Positions 1 through 5,134 of a DNA stretch of 5,976 nt are shown here, in pieces. The notes under the pieces are model-generated. The model ran no database searches. It was not told where the DNA came from and worked only from the letters and a program-made list of their open reading frames with translations. Numbering within the stretch: the stretch's first letter is position 1; every line of letters begins with the position of its first letter. The translations under genes and the position numbers were made by a program. This DNA comes from Leucobacter sp. (GTDB lineage: Bacteria > Actinomycetota > Actinomycetes > Actinomycetales > Microbacteriaceae): contig JAAZHL010000166.1 in NCBI GenBank assembly GCA_012510755.1, positions 1 through 5,976 on the forward strand, read 5' to 3'.

Positions 1-210
1 ATGGGCGGGCGTTTGCTGCAGCAGCTTGCAGAAGACAGCGCTGAGTTTGGCTCGGTTGAGAGCTCGCCGCGCATCGACGGCCGAAACATGGTCATGGTGA
101 TTGCGCCGTTGAAGCACAAGAGCGAGGCGAAGGCTGAGCAGAATGCCCGCCGCGCCGAAGAGAAGGCTAGCCGCCGCCAAGACAAGGGCGACGAAGCTTC
201 GGCCGAGTAA
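1..210 (+). CDS. infC: Translation initiation factor IF-3, C-terminal end (partial)
   Basis: This is the last 69 codons of IF3, the factor that binds the 30S subunit, keeps it apart from 50S and checks start-codon and initiator-tRNA choice. The visible part is the end of the IF3 C-terminal domain: GGRLLQQLAEDSAEFGSVES, then DGRNMVMVIAPLKHK, which matches the family's usual closing segment. It is followed by a charged tail rich in Ala, Glu, Lys and Arg (about residues 42-69), as is common in actinobacterial IF3. The ATG at position 1 is an internal methionine and not the start, because the family needs a further roughly 110-150 residues upstream, outside the window. It ends with TAA and is followed 70 nt later by rpmI, the conserved infC-rpmI-rplT order. 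Identification is firm; the true start cannot be seen. Confidence 0.95.
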   Translation: MGGRLLQQLAEDSAEFGSVESSPRIDGRNMVMVIAPLKHKSEAKAEQNARRAEEKASRRQDKGDEASAE

Positions 211-280
211 GACCCACGGCCCTTGCGGCCGCACGAGACGTTGTCGCCCCGGCGACGCGCACCACAACAAGGAGATAGAG
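211..280 (+). other. infC-rpmI spacer with two small hairpins
   Basis: This 70-nt spacer contains two short GC-rich inverted repeats. CGGCC at 217-221 pairs with GGCCG at 227-231 (5-nt loop). GTCGC at 243-247 pairs with GCGAC at 252-256 (4-nt loop). The rpmI Shine-Dalgarno AAGGAG lies at 269-274. In other bacteria this operon is feedback-controlled by L20 binding to RNA, but these two hairpins do not obviously resemble the known L20-binding structures, so any control role is only a possibility. Confidence 0.35.
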
Positions 281-475
281 ATGCCCAAGCAGAAGACCCA
301 CTCGGGTGCGAAGAAGCGGTTCAAAGTAACTGGCAGCGGCAAGCTGATGAAGCAGCAGGCCGGTATGCGTCACAACCTCGAGGTAAAGGCGTCAAAGCGT
401 AAGCGTCGTCTGAACGCTGACCAGGTGCTCGCCGCCGGTGACGTGAAGCAAGCCAAGAAGCTGCTGGTTCGATAA
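281..475 (+). CDS. rpmI: 50S ribosomal protein L35
   Basis: It encodes the small, very basic L35 protein of the large ribosomal subunit, 64 residues, which is the normal family length (64-66). The N-terminus MPKQKTHSGAKKRFKVTGSG carries the L35 signature: a Lys-Thr-His-x-Gly start followed by KKRFK. The centre, HNLEVKASKRKRR, and the C-terminal helix ending in KKLLVR are also typical. I chose the ATG at 281 and not the in-frame ATG at 143, because AAGGAG lies 6 nt upstream of it and because the longer reading would overlap infC and add 46 residues foreign to the family. It sits between infC and rplT, 39 nt before the latter, and is almost certainly co-transcribed with them. Confidence 0.97.
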   Translation: MPKQKTHSGAKKRFKVTGSGKLMKQQAGMRHNLEVKASKRKRRLNADQVLAAGDVKQAKKLLVR

Positions 476-514
476 TCAGCCCCGAAACGTAAAGACTTAT
501 AAGGAAGAACTGAA

Positions 515-898
515 ATGGCAAGAGTAAAGCGGGCCGTCAATGCCCACAAGAAGCGTCGCGTAATCCTTGAGCGCGCTGAGGGCTACCGTGGGCAGCGTTC
601 ACGTCTGTACCGTAAGGCAAAAGAGCAGGTCATTCACTCGCTCGTCTACTCGTACAACGACCGTCGCAAGAAGAAGGGCGATTTTCGACGCCTCTGGATT
701 CAGCGCATCAACGCTGGCGCGCGTGCGAACGGCATCACCTACAACCGCTTCATTCAGGGGCTTGGCCTTGCAGGCGTTGAGGTCGATCGTCGCATGCTGA
801 GTGAGCTTGCTACCAACGAGCCGGCGTCGTTCGCCGCACTGGTTGAGGTCGCGAAGGCTGCTCTGCCCGAAGACGTAAACGCACCGAAAGCTGCATAA
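515..898 (+). CDS. rplT: 50S ribosomal protein L20
   Basis: L20 binds 23S rRNA directly, is needed early in 50S assembly and, in several bacteria, represses its own operon. The 127-residue product starts with MARVKRAVNAHKKRR, the usual arginine/lysine-rich extension that threads into rRNA. The family signature follows at about residues 53-69 (KKKGDFRRLWIQRINAGAR), then the globular C-terminal domain containing NGITYNRFIQGL and VDRRMLSELA. Actinobacterial L20 proteins often have the short Ala/Pro/Lys tail seen here (last residues NAPKAA). The ATG is preceded by AAGGA at 501-505, about 9 nt away. It is the last gene of the infC-rpmI-rplT unit, and a strong hairpin terminator begins 28 nt after its stop. 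Confidence 0.97.
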   Translation: MARVKRAVNAHKKRRVILERAEGYRGQRSRLYRKAKEQVIHSLVYSYNDRRKKKGDFRRLWIQRINAGARANGITYNRFIQGLGLAGVEVDRRMLSELATNEPASFAALVEVAKAALPEDVNAPKAA

Positions 899-926
899 GC
901 AACAGGTTCGTTGAACAGAATTTTCG

Positions 927-963
927 ACAGGGGTCGACCACCGGTATGGCGGTCGGCCCCTGT
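927..963 (+). terminator. Rho-independent-type terminator after rplT
   Basis: A 13-bp stem forms between 927-939 and 951-963, with one G-U pair (T934 with G956) and an 11-nt loop that can itself fold slightly. The tail TGTTTGT (964-970) is only moderately T-rich, as is frequent in high-GC actinobacteria. It lies just downstream of rplT and upstream of the methyltransferase gene, so it probably ends or attenuates the infC operon. Confidence 0.82.
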
Positions 964-993
964 TGTTTGTGAGCGAAGAATGAGGTCAGAGAC

Positions 994-1785
994 GTGCTTG
1001 AGAACCCGAAGGCCCCGCGCGTAAGGCGGGTGGCAGCGCTCGCGCGTAAAAAGGATCGCCTCGCCGAACGGCACTTTCTGGTCGAGGGGCCACAGGCTGT
1101 GCGAGAGCTGTTGCTGCATGCGCCGGCTCAGGCCAAAATCGTCTATGCGACCATGGGCAGCGAGGCGTGGCAGTTCGAGATCGACCGGTTGGCTGACGAC
1201 GCACAGGTTGACGTTGAGCGCGTCACTGACGCGGTACTGGCAGCTATGGCAGAGACGGTGCAGCCGCAGGGGGTGCTCGCGGTAGCTGAGATGGCTGAGG
1301 TGCCCCTGACCACTGCGCTTGAGGGTGCTCGGTTGGTAGCGGTGCTGCACGAGGTGCGCGACCCCGGTAATGCTGGTGCGGTGCTGCGAGCGGCCGATGC
1401 GGCAGGAGCCGATGCGGTGGTATTCGCCGGTGCAAGCATTGACCCTTGGCATCCCAAGGTGGTTCGCGCGACGACCGGTTCACTGTTTCACCTTCCTGTG
1501 GTGCAGACGGCAACGCTTGACGATGCGGTGCAAGCCGCGCATGGCGCCGGCCTCTCAGTGTTTGCCGCAGACGTGCACGGTGACGACTTGCAGACTGATG
1601 CCGAGTTTCTTCGCGACCCTGTTGCGTGGGTGTTTGGTAACGAGGCGCATGGCCTGACCGCTGCCGACCGGCAACTCGCTGACCGTGTGTTGCGTCTGCC
1701 TCTGTTTGGCAAGGCTGAATCGTTGAATCTGGCGACTGCCGCGAGCGTGTGCCTGTATACGACCGCATTTGCGCAGCGCAAGTGA
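994..1785 (+). CDS. SpoU/TrmH-family RNA 2'-O-methyltransferase
   Basis: The product (263 aa) is a SPOUT-class, SAM-dependent enzyme predicted to methylate a ribose 2'-OH in rRNA or tRNA. The N-terminal part (about 1-100) resembles the substrate-binding domain, with RHFLVEGPQAVREL at 26-39. The C-terminal catalytic domain shows all three family motifs: motif 1 RDPGNAGAVLRAADAAGAD at 122-140 (Asn126 and Arg132 conserved), motif 2 VFGNEAHG at 213-220 (Glu217), and motif 3 LPLFGKAESLNLATA at 235-249, which forms the knotted SAM site. The start is GTG at 994, with only a weak GAGG at 982-985, so it is less certain than the others. A homologue often follows rplT in actinobacteria and is usually followed by pheS-pheT, which are absent here. 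The exact RNA target cannot be told from sequence; thiostrepton-resistance-type and RlmB-like functions are both possible. Confidence 0.93.
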   Translation: MLENPKAPRVRRVAALARKKDRLAERHFLVEGPQAVRELLLHAPAQAKIVYATMGSEAWQFEIDRLADDAQVDVERVTDAVLAAMAETVQPQGVLAVAEMAEVPLTTALEGARLVAVLHEVRDPGNAGAVLRAADAAGADAVVFAGASIDPWHPKVVRATTGSLFHLPVVQTATLDDAVQAAHGAGLSVFAADVHGDDLQTDAEFLRDPVAWVFGNEAHGLTAADRQLADRVLRLPLFGKAESLNLATAASVCLYTTAFAQRK

Positions 1786-1788
1786 CCC

Positions 1789-2268
1789 TCACCACGGCAA
1801 CAGCACCGGCTTCGCCCAAAAGAATCGCAGTGGGTTCACGTACTCTCCATGGATTCGCACACCAATATGCAAACAGCGGTTCTCGCAGTGCCCGCCAGCT
1901 GAGACTTGCCCGATGGGTTGGCCCCGGGCAACACGGTCTCCCGCGCGTAGATCACTCGTCATCGGTTCGAATGACAACAGTGTGTGTGCGTTGACCTCGA
2001 TGGTCAGCACCGGTTTCTGTGCGACCGTACCCACGAACTTCACCGTGCCCGCAACGGGTGAGCGAATCATGGTGCCCGGGCGGGATTGCAGATCTATGCC
2101 GCGGTGGCCAGCCTGATATTCGCCCTGTGAAAGGTCGAATGTGCGTTGCACCTGCAGCGGTTCATGCAGCGGCGGCAGCCACGATTCAGATCGCGTCGAG
2201 AACGAAGACGTTGTCACCGTGATGATGAGCGACATGAGTGACAGCCAGCGCAGTAGCAGTGAGTACAT
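1789..2268 (-). CDS. M23-family peptidase-like exported protein (CLH variant)
   Basis: The product from ATG at 2268 is 159 aa. It opens with a hydrophobic stretch after a single arginine (MYSLLLRWLSLMSLIITVTT), which fits a signal peptide or N-terminal anchor. The rest is one M23 (LytM/lysostaphin-type) domain, a zinc fold that normally cuts peptidoglycan peptide bridges. Visible are GHRGIDL (His55 and Asp59, expected zinc ligands), PVAGTVKFVG, and the end motif CLHIGVR followed by GEYVNPL. The usual HxH is Cys132-Leu-His134: the zinc ligand His134 is kept, but the first His, thought to assist catalysis in LytM-type enzymes, is Cys. From memory this variant recurs in actinobacterial M23 proteins lying divergent from rpsB. 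No good Shine-Dalgarno is visible. An upstream in-frame TTG (2358) or GTG (2313) is possible but spoils the signal sequence. Whether it is an active peptidase is open. Confidence 0.85.
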   Translation of the reverse strand: MYSLLLRWLSLMSLIITVTTSSFSTRSESWLPPLHEPLQVQRTFDLSQGEYQAGHRGIDLQSRPGTMIRSPVAGTVKFVGTVAQKPVLTIEVNAHTLLSFEPMTSDLRAGDRVARGQPIGQVSAGGHCENRCLHIGVRIHGEYVNPLRFFWAKPVLLPW

Positions 2269-2374
2269 GTGCTCAGGCTCGCATGAAGGACGTCGCGAAC
2301 ACTCGATATGCACAGGCCAACCGATGTTCAGCCAATATTGCCGGTCTGTGAGCGACAAACTGTGGCCATTGTGA

Positions 2375-2383
2375 TGCTAAACT
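2375..2383 (+). promoter_or_regulatory. Candidate extended -10 promoter for rpsB
   Basis: TGC followed by TAAACT gives an extended -10 element (TGN plus TAnnnT, four of six matches to TATAAT), about 170 nt before the rpsB start. No convincing -35 hexamer lies at the right distance; the best nearby candidate is the GACA-containing segment at 2352-2357, about 20 nt upstream. Initiation would be expected at about 2389-2391. This is a motif reading only. Confidence 0.45.
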
Positions 2384-2387
2384 AGTC

Positions 2388-2410
2388 AAGCATCTCGAAA
2401 GAGGTGACTT
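2388..2410 (+). promoter_or_regulatory. GAAA-tetraloop hairpin in the rpsB leader
   Basis: CATCTC (2391-2396) pairs with GAGGTG (2401-2406) through one G-U pair around a GAAA tetraloop (2397-2400). AAG (2388-2390) adds three pairs with CTT (2408-2410) past a bulged A at 2407. If the candidate promoter is right, this hairpin sits at the very 5' end of the rpsB mRNA, where it could stabilise the message or be part of a protein-binding leader. Confidence 0.5.
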
Positions 2411-2521
2411 CGCGTGCCCACGCATCGTCGAACGCCAACGGTCTCTCAGGAGTGGTGTGAAACGAGGGCACTAGGTTTCGGGGCATTCCGCCTGCGAAAG
2501 ATAACCGCAATTCGCATGCTG

Positions 2522-2544
2522 TTCTGCAGTGTGCAGAAAAGGAG
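2522..2544 (+). promoter_or_regulatory. rpsB ribosome-binding site with adjoining hairpin
   Basis: The Shine-Dalgarno AAGGAG (2539-2544) is 7 nt before the ATG at 2552 and fixes the rpsB start. Directly against it is a perfect 7-bp inverted repeat: TTCTGCA (2522-2528) and TGCAGAA (2532-2538) with a GTG loop. Such a hairpin could hold the ribosome-binding site open, or bind a repressor such as S2 itself. S2 feedback on its own leader is known in gammaproteobacteria; here it is inference. Confidence 0.6.
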
Positions 2545-2551
2545 AACGGCT

Positions 2552-3379
2552 ATGGCCGTCGTAACAATTCGCCAGCTGCTCGATAGTGGCGTACATTTCG
2601 GGCATCAGACCCGTCGCTGGAACCCAAAGATGAAGCGATTCATCTTCACCGAGCGTTCTGGCATTTACATCATTGACCTGCAGCAGTCGCTCACCTACAT
2701 CGATCAGGCCTACGAGTTCGTGAAGAACACCGTGGCTCGCGGTGGCACCATTCTTTTCGTGGGCACGAAGAAGCAGGCTCAAGAAGCAATTGCTGAGCAG
2801 GCAGACCGCGTCAACCAGCCCTACGTGAACCAGCGCTGGCTCGGTGGGCTGCTCACAAACTTTCAGACCGTCACCGGCCGCCTCGAGCGCATGAAAGAGC
2901 TTGAACAGCTCGATTACGAAGGCGGCACCAGCGGCTTCACCAAGAAGGAACTGCTGCTCAAGAAGCGCGAGCTTGACAAGCTGCAGAAGTCGCTCGGTGG
3001 TATTCGTCACATGACCAAGACCCCTTCAGCTCTCTGGGTGGTTGACACCAAGAAAGAGCACCTCGCTATTGACGAGGCAAAGAAGCTGGGCATTCCGGTG
3101 ATCGCAATTCTCGACACCAACTGTGACCCAGACGAGGTCACCTACCCGATTCCTGGCAACGACGATGCAATTCGTTCGGTTGCGCTGCTGACGCGTGTGA
3201 TCGCTGATGCGGCAGCTGAGGGCCTCATGGAGCGCCACCAGAAGCCGGCTGAAGGCGACGCCGCAGAGCCACTCGCTGAGTGGGAAGTTGAATTGCTCAA
3301 CGCAGAGGCTAAGACCGACGAGGCTGAGACCGCTGCTGTGGAGGTCCAAGCTGCTGCCAAGACCGAAGCTGCTGAGTAA
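2552..3379 (+). CDS. rpsB: 30S ribosomal protein S2
   Basis: S2 (275 aa) binds the 30S head-body junction late in assembly and is needed for S1 or mRNA docking in many bacteria. The N-terminal signature GVHFGHQTRRWNPKMKRFI occurs at residues 13-31, followed by IYIIDLQQSL (38-47), GTILFVGTKKQAQE (65-78), NQRWLGGLLTNFQT (93-106), the coiled-coil region at about 107-150, and PVIAILDTNCDP (182-193). These cover the whole S2 fold. After residue 230 there is an actinobacterial extension: EPLAEWEVELL, then an Ala/Glu-rich acidic tail ending KTEAAE. The reading frame stays open back to a GTG at 2414, but those 46 extra residues have no family match, while ATG 2552 has AAGGAG at 7 nt. It is followed by tsf, the nearly universal rpsB-tsf pair. 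Confidence 0.97.
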   Translation: MAVVTIRQLLDSGVHFGHQTRRWNPKMKRFIFTERSGIYIIDLQQSLTYIDQAYEFVKNTVARGGTILFVGTKKQAQEAIAEQADRVNQPYVNQRWLGGLLTNFQTVTGRLERMKELEQLDYEGGTSGFTKKELLLKKRELDKLQKSLGGIRHMTKTPSALWVVDTKKEHLAIDEAKKLGIPVIAILDTNCDPDEVTYPIPGNDDAIRSVALLTRVIADAAAEGLMERHQKPAEGDAAEPLAEWEVELLNAEAKTDEAETAAVEVQAAAKTEAAE

Positions 3380-3396
3380 CACGTACCACCCGTAGC

Positions 3397-3421
3397 ACCC
3401 GCACCTGCAACGCAGGCGGGT
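3397..3421 (+). promoter_or_regulatory. Hairpin in the rpsB-tsf spacer
   Basis: ACCCGC (3397-3402) pairs with GCGGGT (3416-3421), and CTGC (3405-3408) pairs with GCAG (3412-3415), leaving a 2-nt AC bulge and an AAC loop: 10 GC-rich pairs in total. No T-run follows (TGACACAAG), so it is unlikely to be a full terminator. It may act as a partial attenuator or an RNA-processing or stability element that sets the S2 to EF-Ts ratio. It ends 9 nt before the tsf Shine-Dalgarno AAGGAG at 3431-3436. Confidence 0.65.
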
Positions 3422-3442
3422 TGACACAAGAAGGAGTCATAC

Positions 3443-4273
3443 ATGGCTGCAGTAAGCATGGCTGCCATCAAAGAGCTTCGCGAGCGTTTGGGCGCTGGCA
3501 TGCTTGACAGCAAGAACGCGCTGATCGAGGCCGATGGTGACATCGAAAAGGCCATCGAGATTTTGCGCCTCAAGGGCCTGAAGGGTGTCGCTAAGCGCGA
3601 GGGGCGCGAAGCGAGCGAGGGCCTGGTCGCTGTCGTGCAACGCGAAGGTTCAGCTGCGTTGATCGAGCTTGCCTGCGAGACCGACTTCGTCGCGAAGAAC
3701 GAGAAGTTCTTGGCACTCGGTGACAAGGTGCTCGAAGCAATTGCGGCAGCAGGCGCGAAGAACCTTGAAGAGGCGCTCGCTGCGCCGCTCGAGAACGGCA
3801 CTGTCGAGTCAACCATCACTGACGAGTCAGCCATCATTGGCGAGCGCATTGTGCTTCGCCGCGTGGTCGTTGTTGATGCGCCTCAGACTGCTGTGTACCT
3901 GCACCGCACCTCAAAAGATCTGCCCCCGCAGATCGGTGTGGTGGTCGGTTACGAAGGCGACGACGAGAAGGTTGCTACCAGCATCGCGCAGCACATTTCG
4001 TTCGCTGAGCCTCTCTACGTGAATCGTGAAGAGGTGCCGCAAGAAGACGTGGACAAAGAGCGTGACATCGTCACCGAGATCTCGAAGAACGAGGGCAAGC
4101 CAGAGGCTGCGCTGCCAAAGATCATCGAGGGTCGACTCAACGCATTCTTCAAGCAAATCGTCTTGAACGAGCAAGAGCACGCTCTTGATAGCGAGAAGCG
4201 TTCAGTGGCCAAGGTTGCTGAGGCAGCCGGAATCACTGTGACGGGCTTTGCTCGAGGCAAGGTCGGCGCATAA
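3443..4273 (+). CDS. tsf: Elongation factor Ts
   Basis: EF-Ts (276 aa) is the guanine-nucleotide exchange factor that releases GDP from EF-Tu. The N-terminal UBA-like domain reads IKELRERLGAGMLDSKNAL (residues 9-27), then EADGDIEKAIEILR. The core carries the second family signature ELACETDFVAKNEKF (75-89), whose TDFV segment contacts the EF-Tu nucleotide site. The later dimerisation-type subdomain contains HISFAEPLYVNREEVP, and the C-terminal module ends with VAEAAGITVTGFARGKVGA. Length and domain order are those of a full-size EF-Ts. I chose ATG 3443, with AAGGAG 6 nt upstream. A second in-frame ATG at 3458 is close but lacks its own ribosome site. It lies 63 nt after rpsB and is closed by a perfect hairpin terminator. 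Confidence 0.97.
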   Translation: MAAVSMAAIKELRERLGAGMLDSKNALIEADGDIEKAIEILRLKGLKGVAKREGREASEGLVAVVQREGSAALIELACETDFVAKNEKFLALGDKVLEAIAAAGAKNLEEALAAPLENGTVESTITDESAIIGERIVLRRVVVVDAPQTAVYLHRTSKDLPPQIGVVVGYEGDDEKVATSIAQHISFAEPLYVNREEVPQEDVDKERDIVTEISKNEGKPEAALPKIIEGRLNAFFKQIVLNEQEHALDSEKRSVAKVAEAAGITVTGFARGKVGA

Positions 4274-4283
4274 TTTAATGATG

Positions 4284-4316
4284 AAGAGCCCGGGTCGTTG
4301 TTCGACCCGGGCTCTT
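4284..4316 (+). terminator. Strong hairpin terminator after tsf
   Basis: A perfect 14-bp stem pairs 4284-4297 with 4303-4316 around a TTGTT loop, beginning 11 nt after the tsf stop. The right arm ends CTCTT and continues GTCGT, so the T-run is short. It probably ends the rpsB-tsf transcript, which would leave pyrH to its own promoter or to read-through. Confidence 0.88.
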
Positions 4317-4325
4317 GTCGTGCCC

Positions 4326-4331
4326 TAGGCT
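4326..4331 (+). promoter_or_regulatory. Possible -10 element for pyrH
   Basis: TAGGCT fits the loose actinobacterial -10 pattern TAnnnT and lies between the tsf terminator and pyrH, where a promoter would be expected. No -35 element at proper spacing is evident, because that interval is inside the terminator stem. Weak support. Confidence 0.3.
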
Positions 4332-4366
4332 GATGACAGCCCCCGAGATATACAAGGAGACCAGAG

Positions 4367-5080
4367 ATGACGACCCCCCGCAAGCGGCGCGTATTGCTCA
4401 AACTTTCGGGTGAGGCCTTTGGTGGCGGCACCCTTGGGGTGAACCCCGATGTGGTCAGTCAGATCGCAAGAGAAATCGCTGCCGGGCTCGACTCCGCTGA
4501 GGTTGCGATCGTTGTCGGCGGCGGCAACTTTTTTCGAGGTGCAGAGCTTTCACAGCGCGGCATGGACCGTGCACGAGCCGACTACATGGGCATGCTGGGC
4601 ACAGTCATGAACGCGCTCGCCTTGCAAGACTTTCTTGAACAGGCGGGTGTAGAGACCCGTGTGCAGTCTGCGATCACGATGACACAGGTCGCAGAGACCT
4701 ATATTCCGCTGCGCGCCATACGTCACCTTGAGAAGGGGCGTGTGGTGATCTTTGGCGCGGGAGCAGGCCTGCCATACTTCTCAACCGACACCGTTGCGGC
4801 GCAACGTGCGCTCGAGATTCACGCGGATGAGGTGCTCGTTGCAAAGAACGGCGTCGATGGTGTGTACACGGACGACCCGAAGCGCAACCCAGAGGCGACG
4901 CTGATTAGCGAAATCAGCTATAACGACGCTCTCGTGCGCGGGTTGAAAGTCGTTGACAGCACATCGTTTAGCCTCTGCATGGATAACGGAATGCCCATGC
5001 GGGTATTCGGTATGGAGCCTGGCGGCAACGTCACCGCGGCGATTCAAGGCAAGAGTCTTGGCACTCTAGTGCACAGCTGA
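4367..5080 (+). CDS. pyrH: Uridylate (UMP) kinase
   Basis: It phosphorylates UMP to UDP with ATP, a step in pyrimidine nucleotide synthesis, as a hexameric cytosolic enzyme of the amino-acid-kinase fold, unrelated to eukaryotic UMP/CMP kinases. The 237-aa product has the expected motifs: KLSGEAFGG at 12-20 (phosphate-binding Lys12 and Gly15), VVGGGNFFRG at 49-58, DYMGMLGTVMNALALQD at 72-88 (UMP contact region), FGAGAGLPYFSTDTVAAQRA at 129-148, and the nucleotide-binding stretch AKNGVDGVYTDDPK at 159-172. The closing DNGMPMRVF is also typical. ATG 4367 has AAGGAG at 4354-4359, 7 nt upstream. Length is normal (about 235-245). In most actinobacteria it sits between tsf and frr, as here. A strong terminator separates it from tsf. 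Confidence 0.97.
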   Translation: MTTPRKRRVLLKLSGEAFGGGTLGVNPDVVSQIAREIAAGLDSAEVAIVVGGGNFFRGAELSQRGMDRARADYMGMLGTVMNALALQDFLEQAGVETRVQSAITMTQVAETYIPLRAIRHLEKGRVVIFGAGAGLPYFSTDTVAAQRALEIHADEVLVAKNGVDGVYTDDPKRNPEATLISEISYNDALVRGLKVVDSTSFSLCMDNGMPMRVFGMEPGGNVTAAIQGKSLGTLVHS

Positions 5081-5094
5081 CGGCCCCTCCTAGA

Positions 5095-5105
5095 TAGAAT
5101 TTTTT
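5095..5105 (+). promoter_or_regulatory. Possible -10 element and T-run before frr
   Basis: TAGAAT (5095-5100) matches five of six -10 consensus bases and runs into six T residues (5100-5105), which is AT-rich for this window. No good -35 lies 16-18 nt upstream and no stable hairpin precedes the T-run, so promoter is a slightly better reading than terminator. It could give frr-cdsA a supplementary start. Confidence 0.35.
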
Positions 5106-5134
5106 CATCCCCTCTTCATAACTAAGGAGCAACC

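Noticed and set aside
143..280. Upstream in-frame ATG extending L35 by 46 residues.
   Set aside because: It overlaps infC in another frame, has no ribosome site and exceeds the family length; ATG 281 gives a standard 64-residue L35.
754..1452. Long open frame on the minus strand opposite rplT and the methyltransferase (232 codons).
   Set aside because: It crosses the rplT terminator, has no recognisable domain, and is a shadow of two well-identified genes in GC-rich DNA.
2269..2358. Longer M23 protein starting at TTG 2358 or GTG 2313.
   Set aside because: It adds a polar segment before the signal-like helix, lacks a Shine-Dalgarno and, at 2358, runs close to the candidate rpsB promoter; it cannot be fully excluded.
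2448..2474. Possible leader peptide: AGGAG followed by GTG and five codons ending in TAG (2457-2474).
   Set aside because: The spacing is only 4 nt, the peptide (Met/Val-Lys-Arg-Gly-His) has no meaningful run of codons, and such short frames occur by chance.
2414..2551. In-frame 46-codon N-terminal extension of rpsB from a GTG.
   Set aside because: The extra residues do not look like S2, and ATG 2552 has a well-placed AAGGAG; the stretch is better read as untranslated leader.
3142..3849. Minus-strand Ser/Ala-rich open frame of 235 codons opposite rpsB-tsf.
   Set aside because: It spans the S2 tail, the spacer hairpin and the EF-Ts start; its low-complexity composition is what antisense reading of Ala/Glu-rich genes produces.
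5052..5072. Overlapping short inverted repeats near the pyrH stop (AGAGT/ACTCT and GCAC/GTGC).
   Set aside because: The arms are only 4-5 bp and mutually exclusive, and they are too far from the T-run at 5100 to make a credible terminator.
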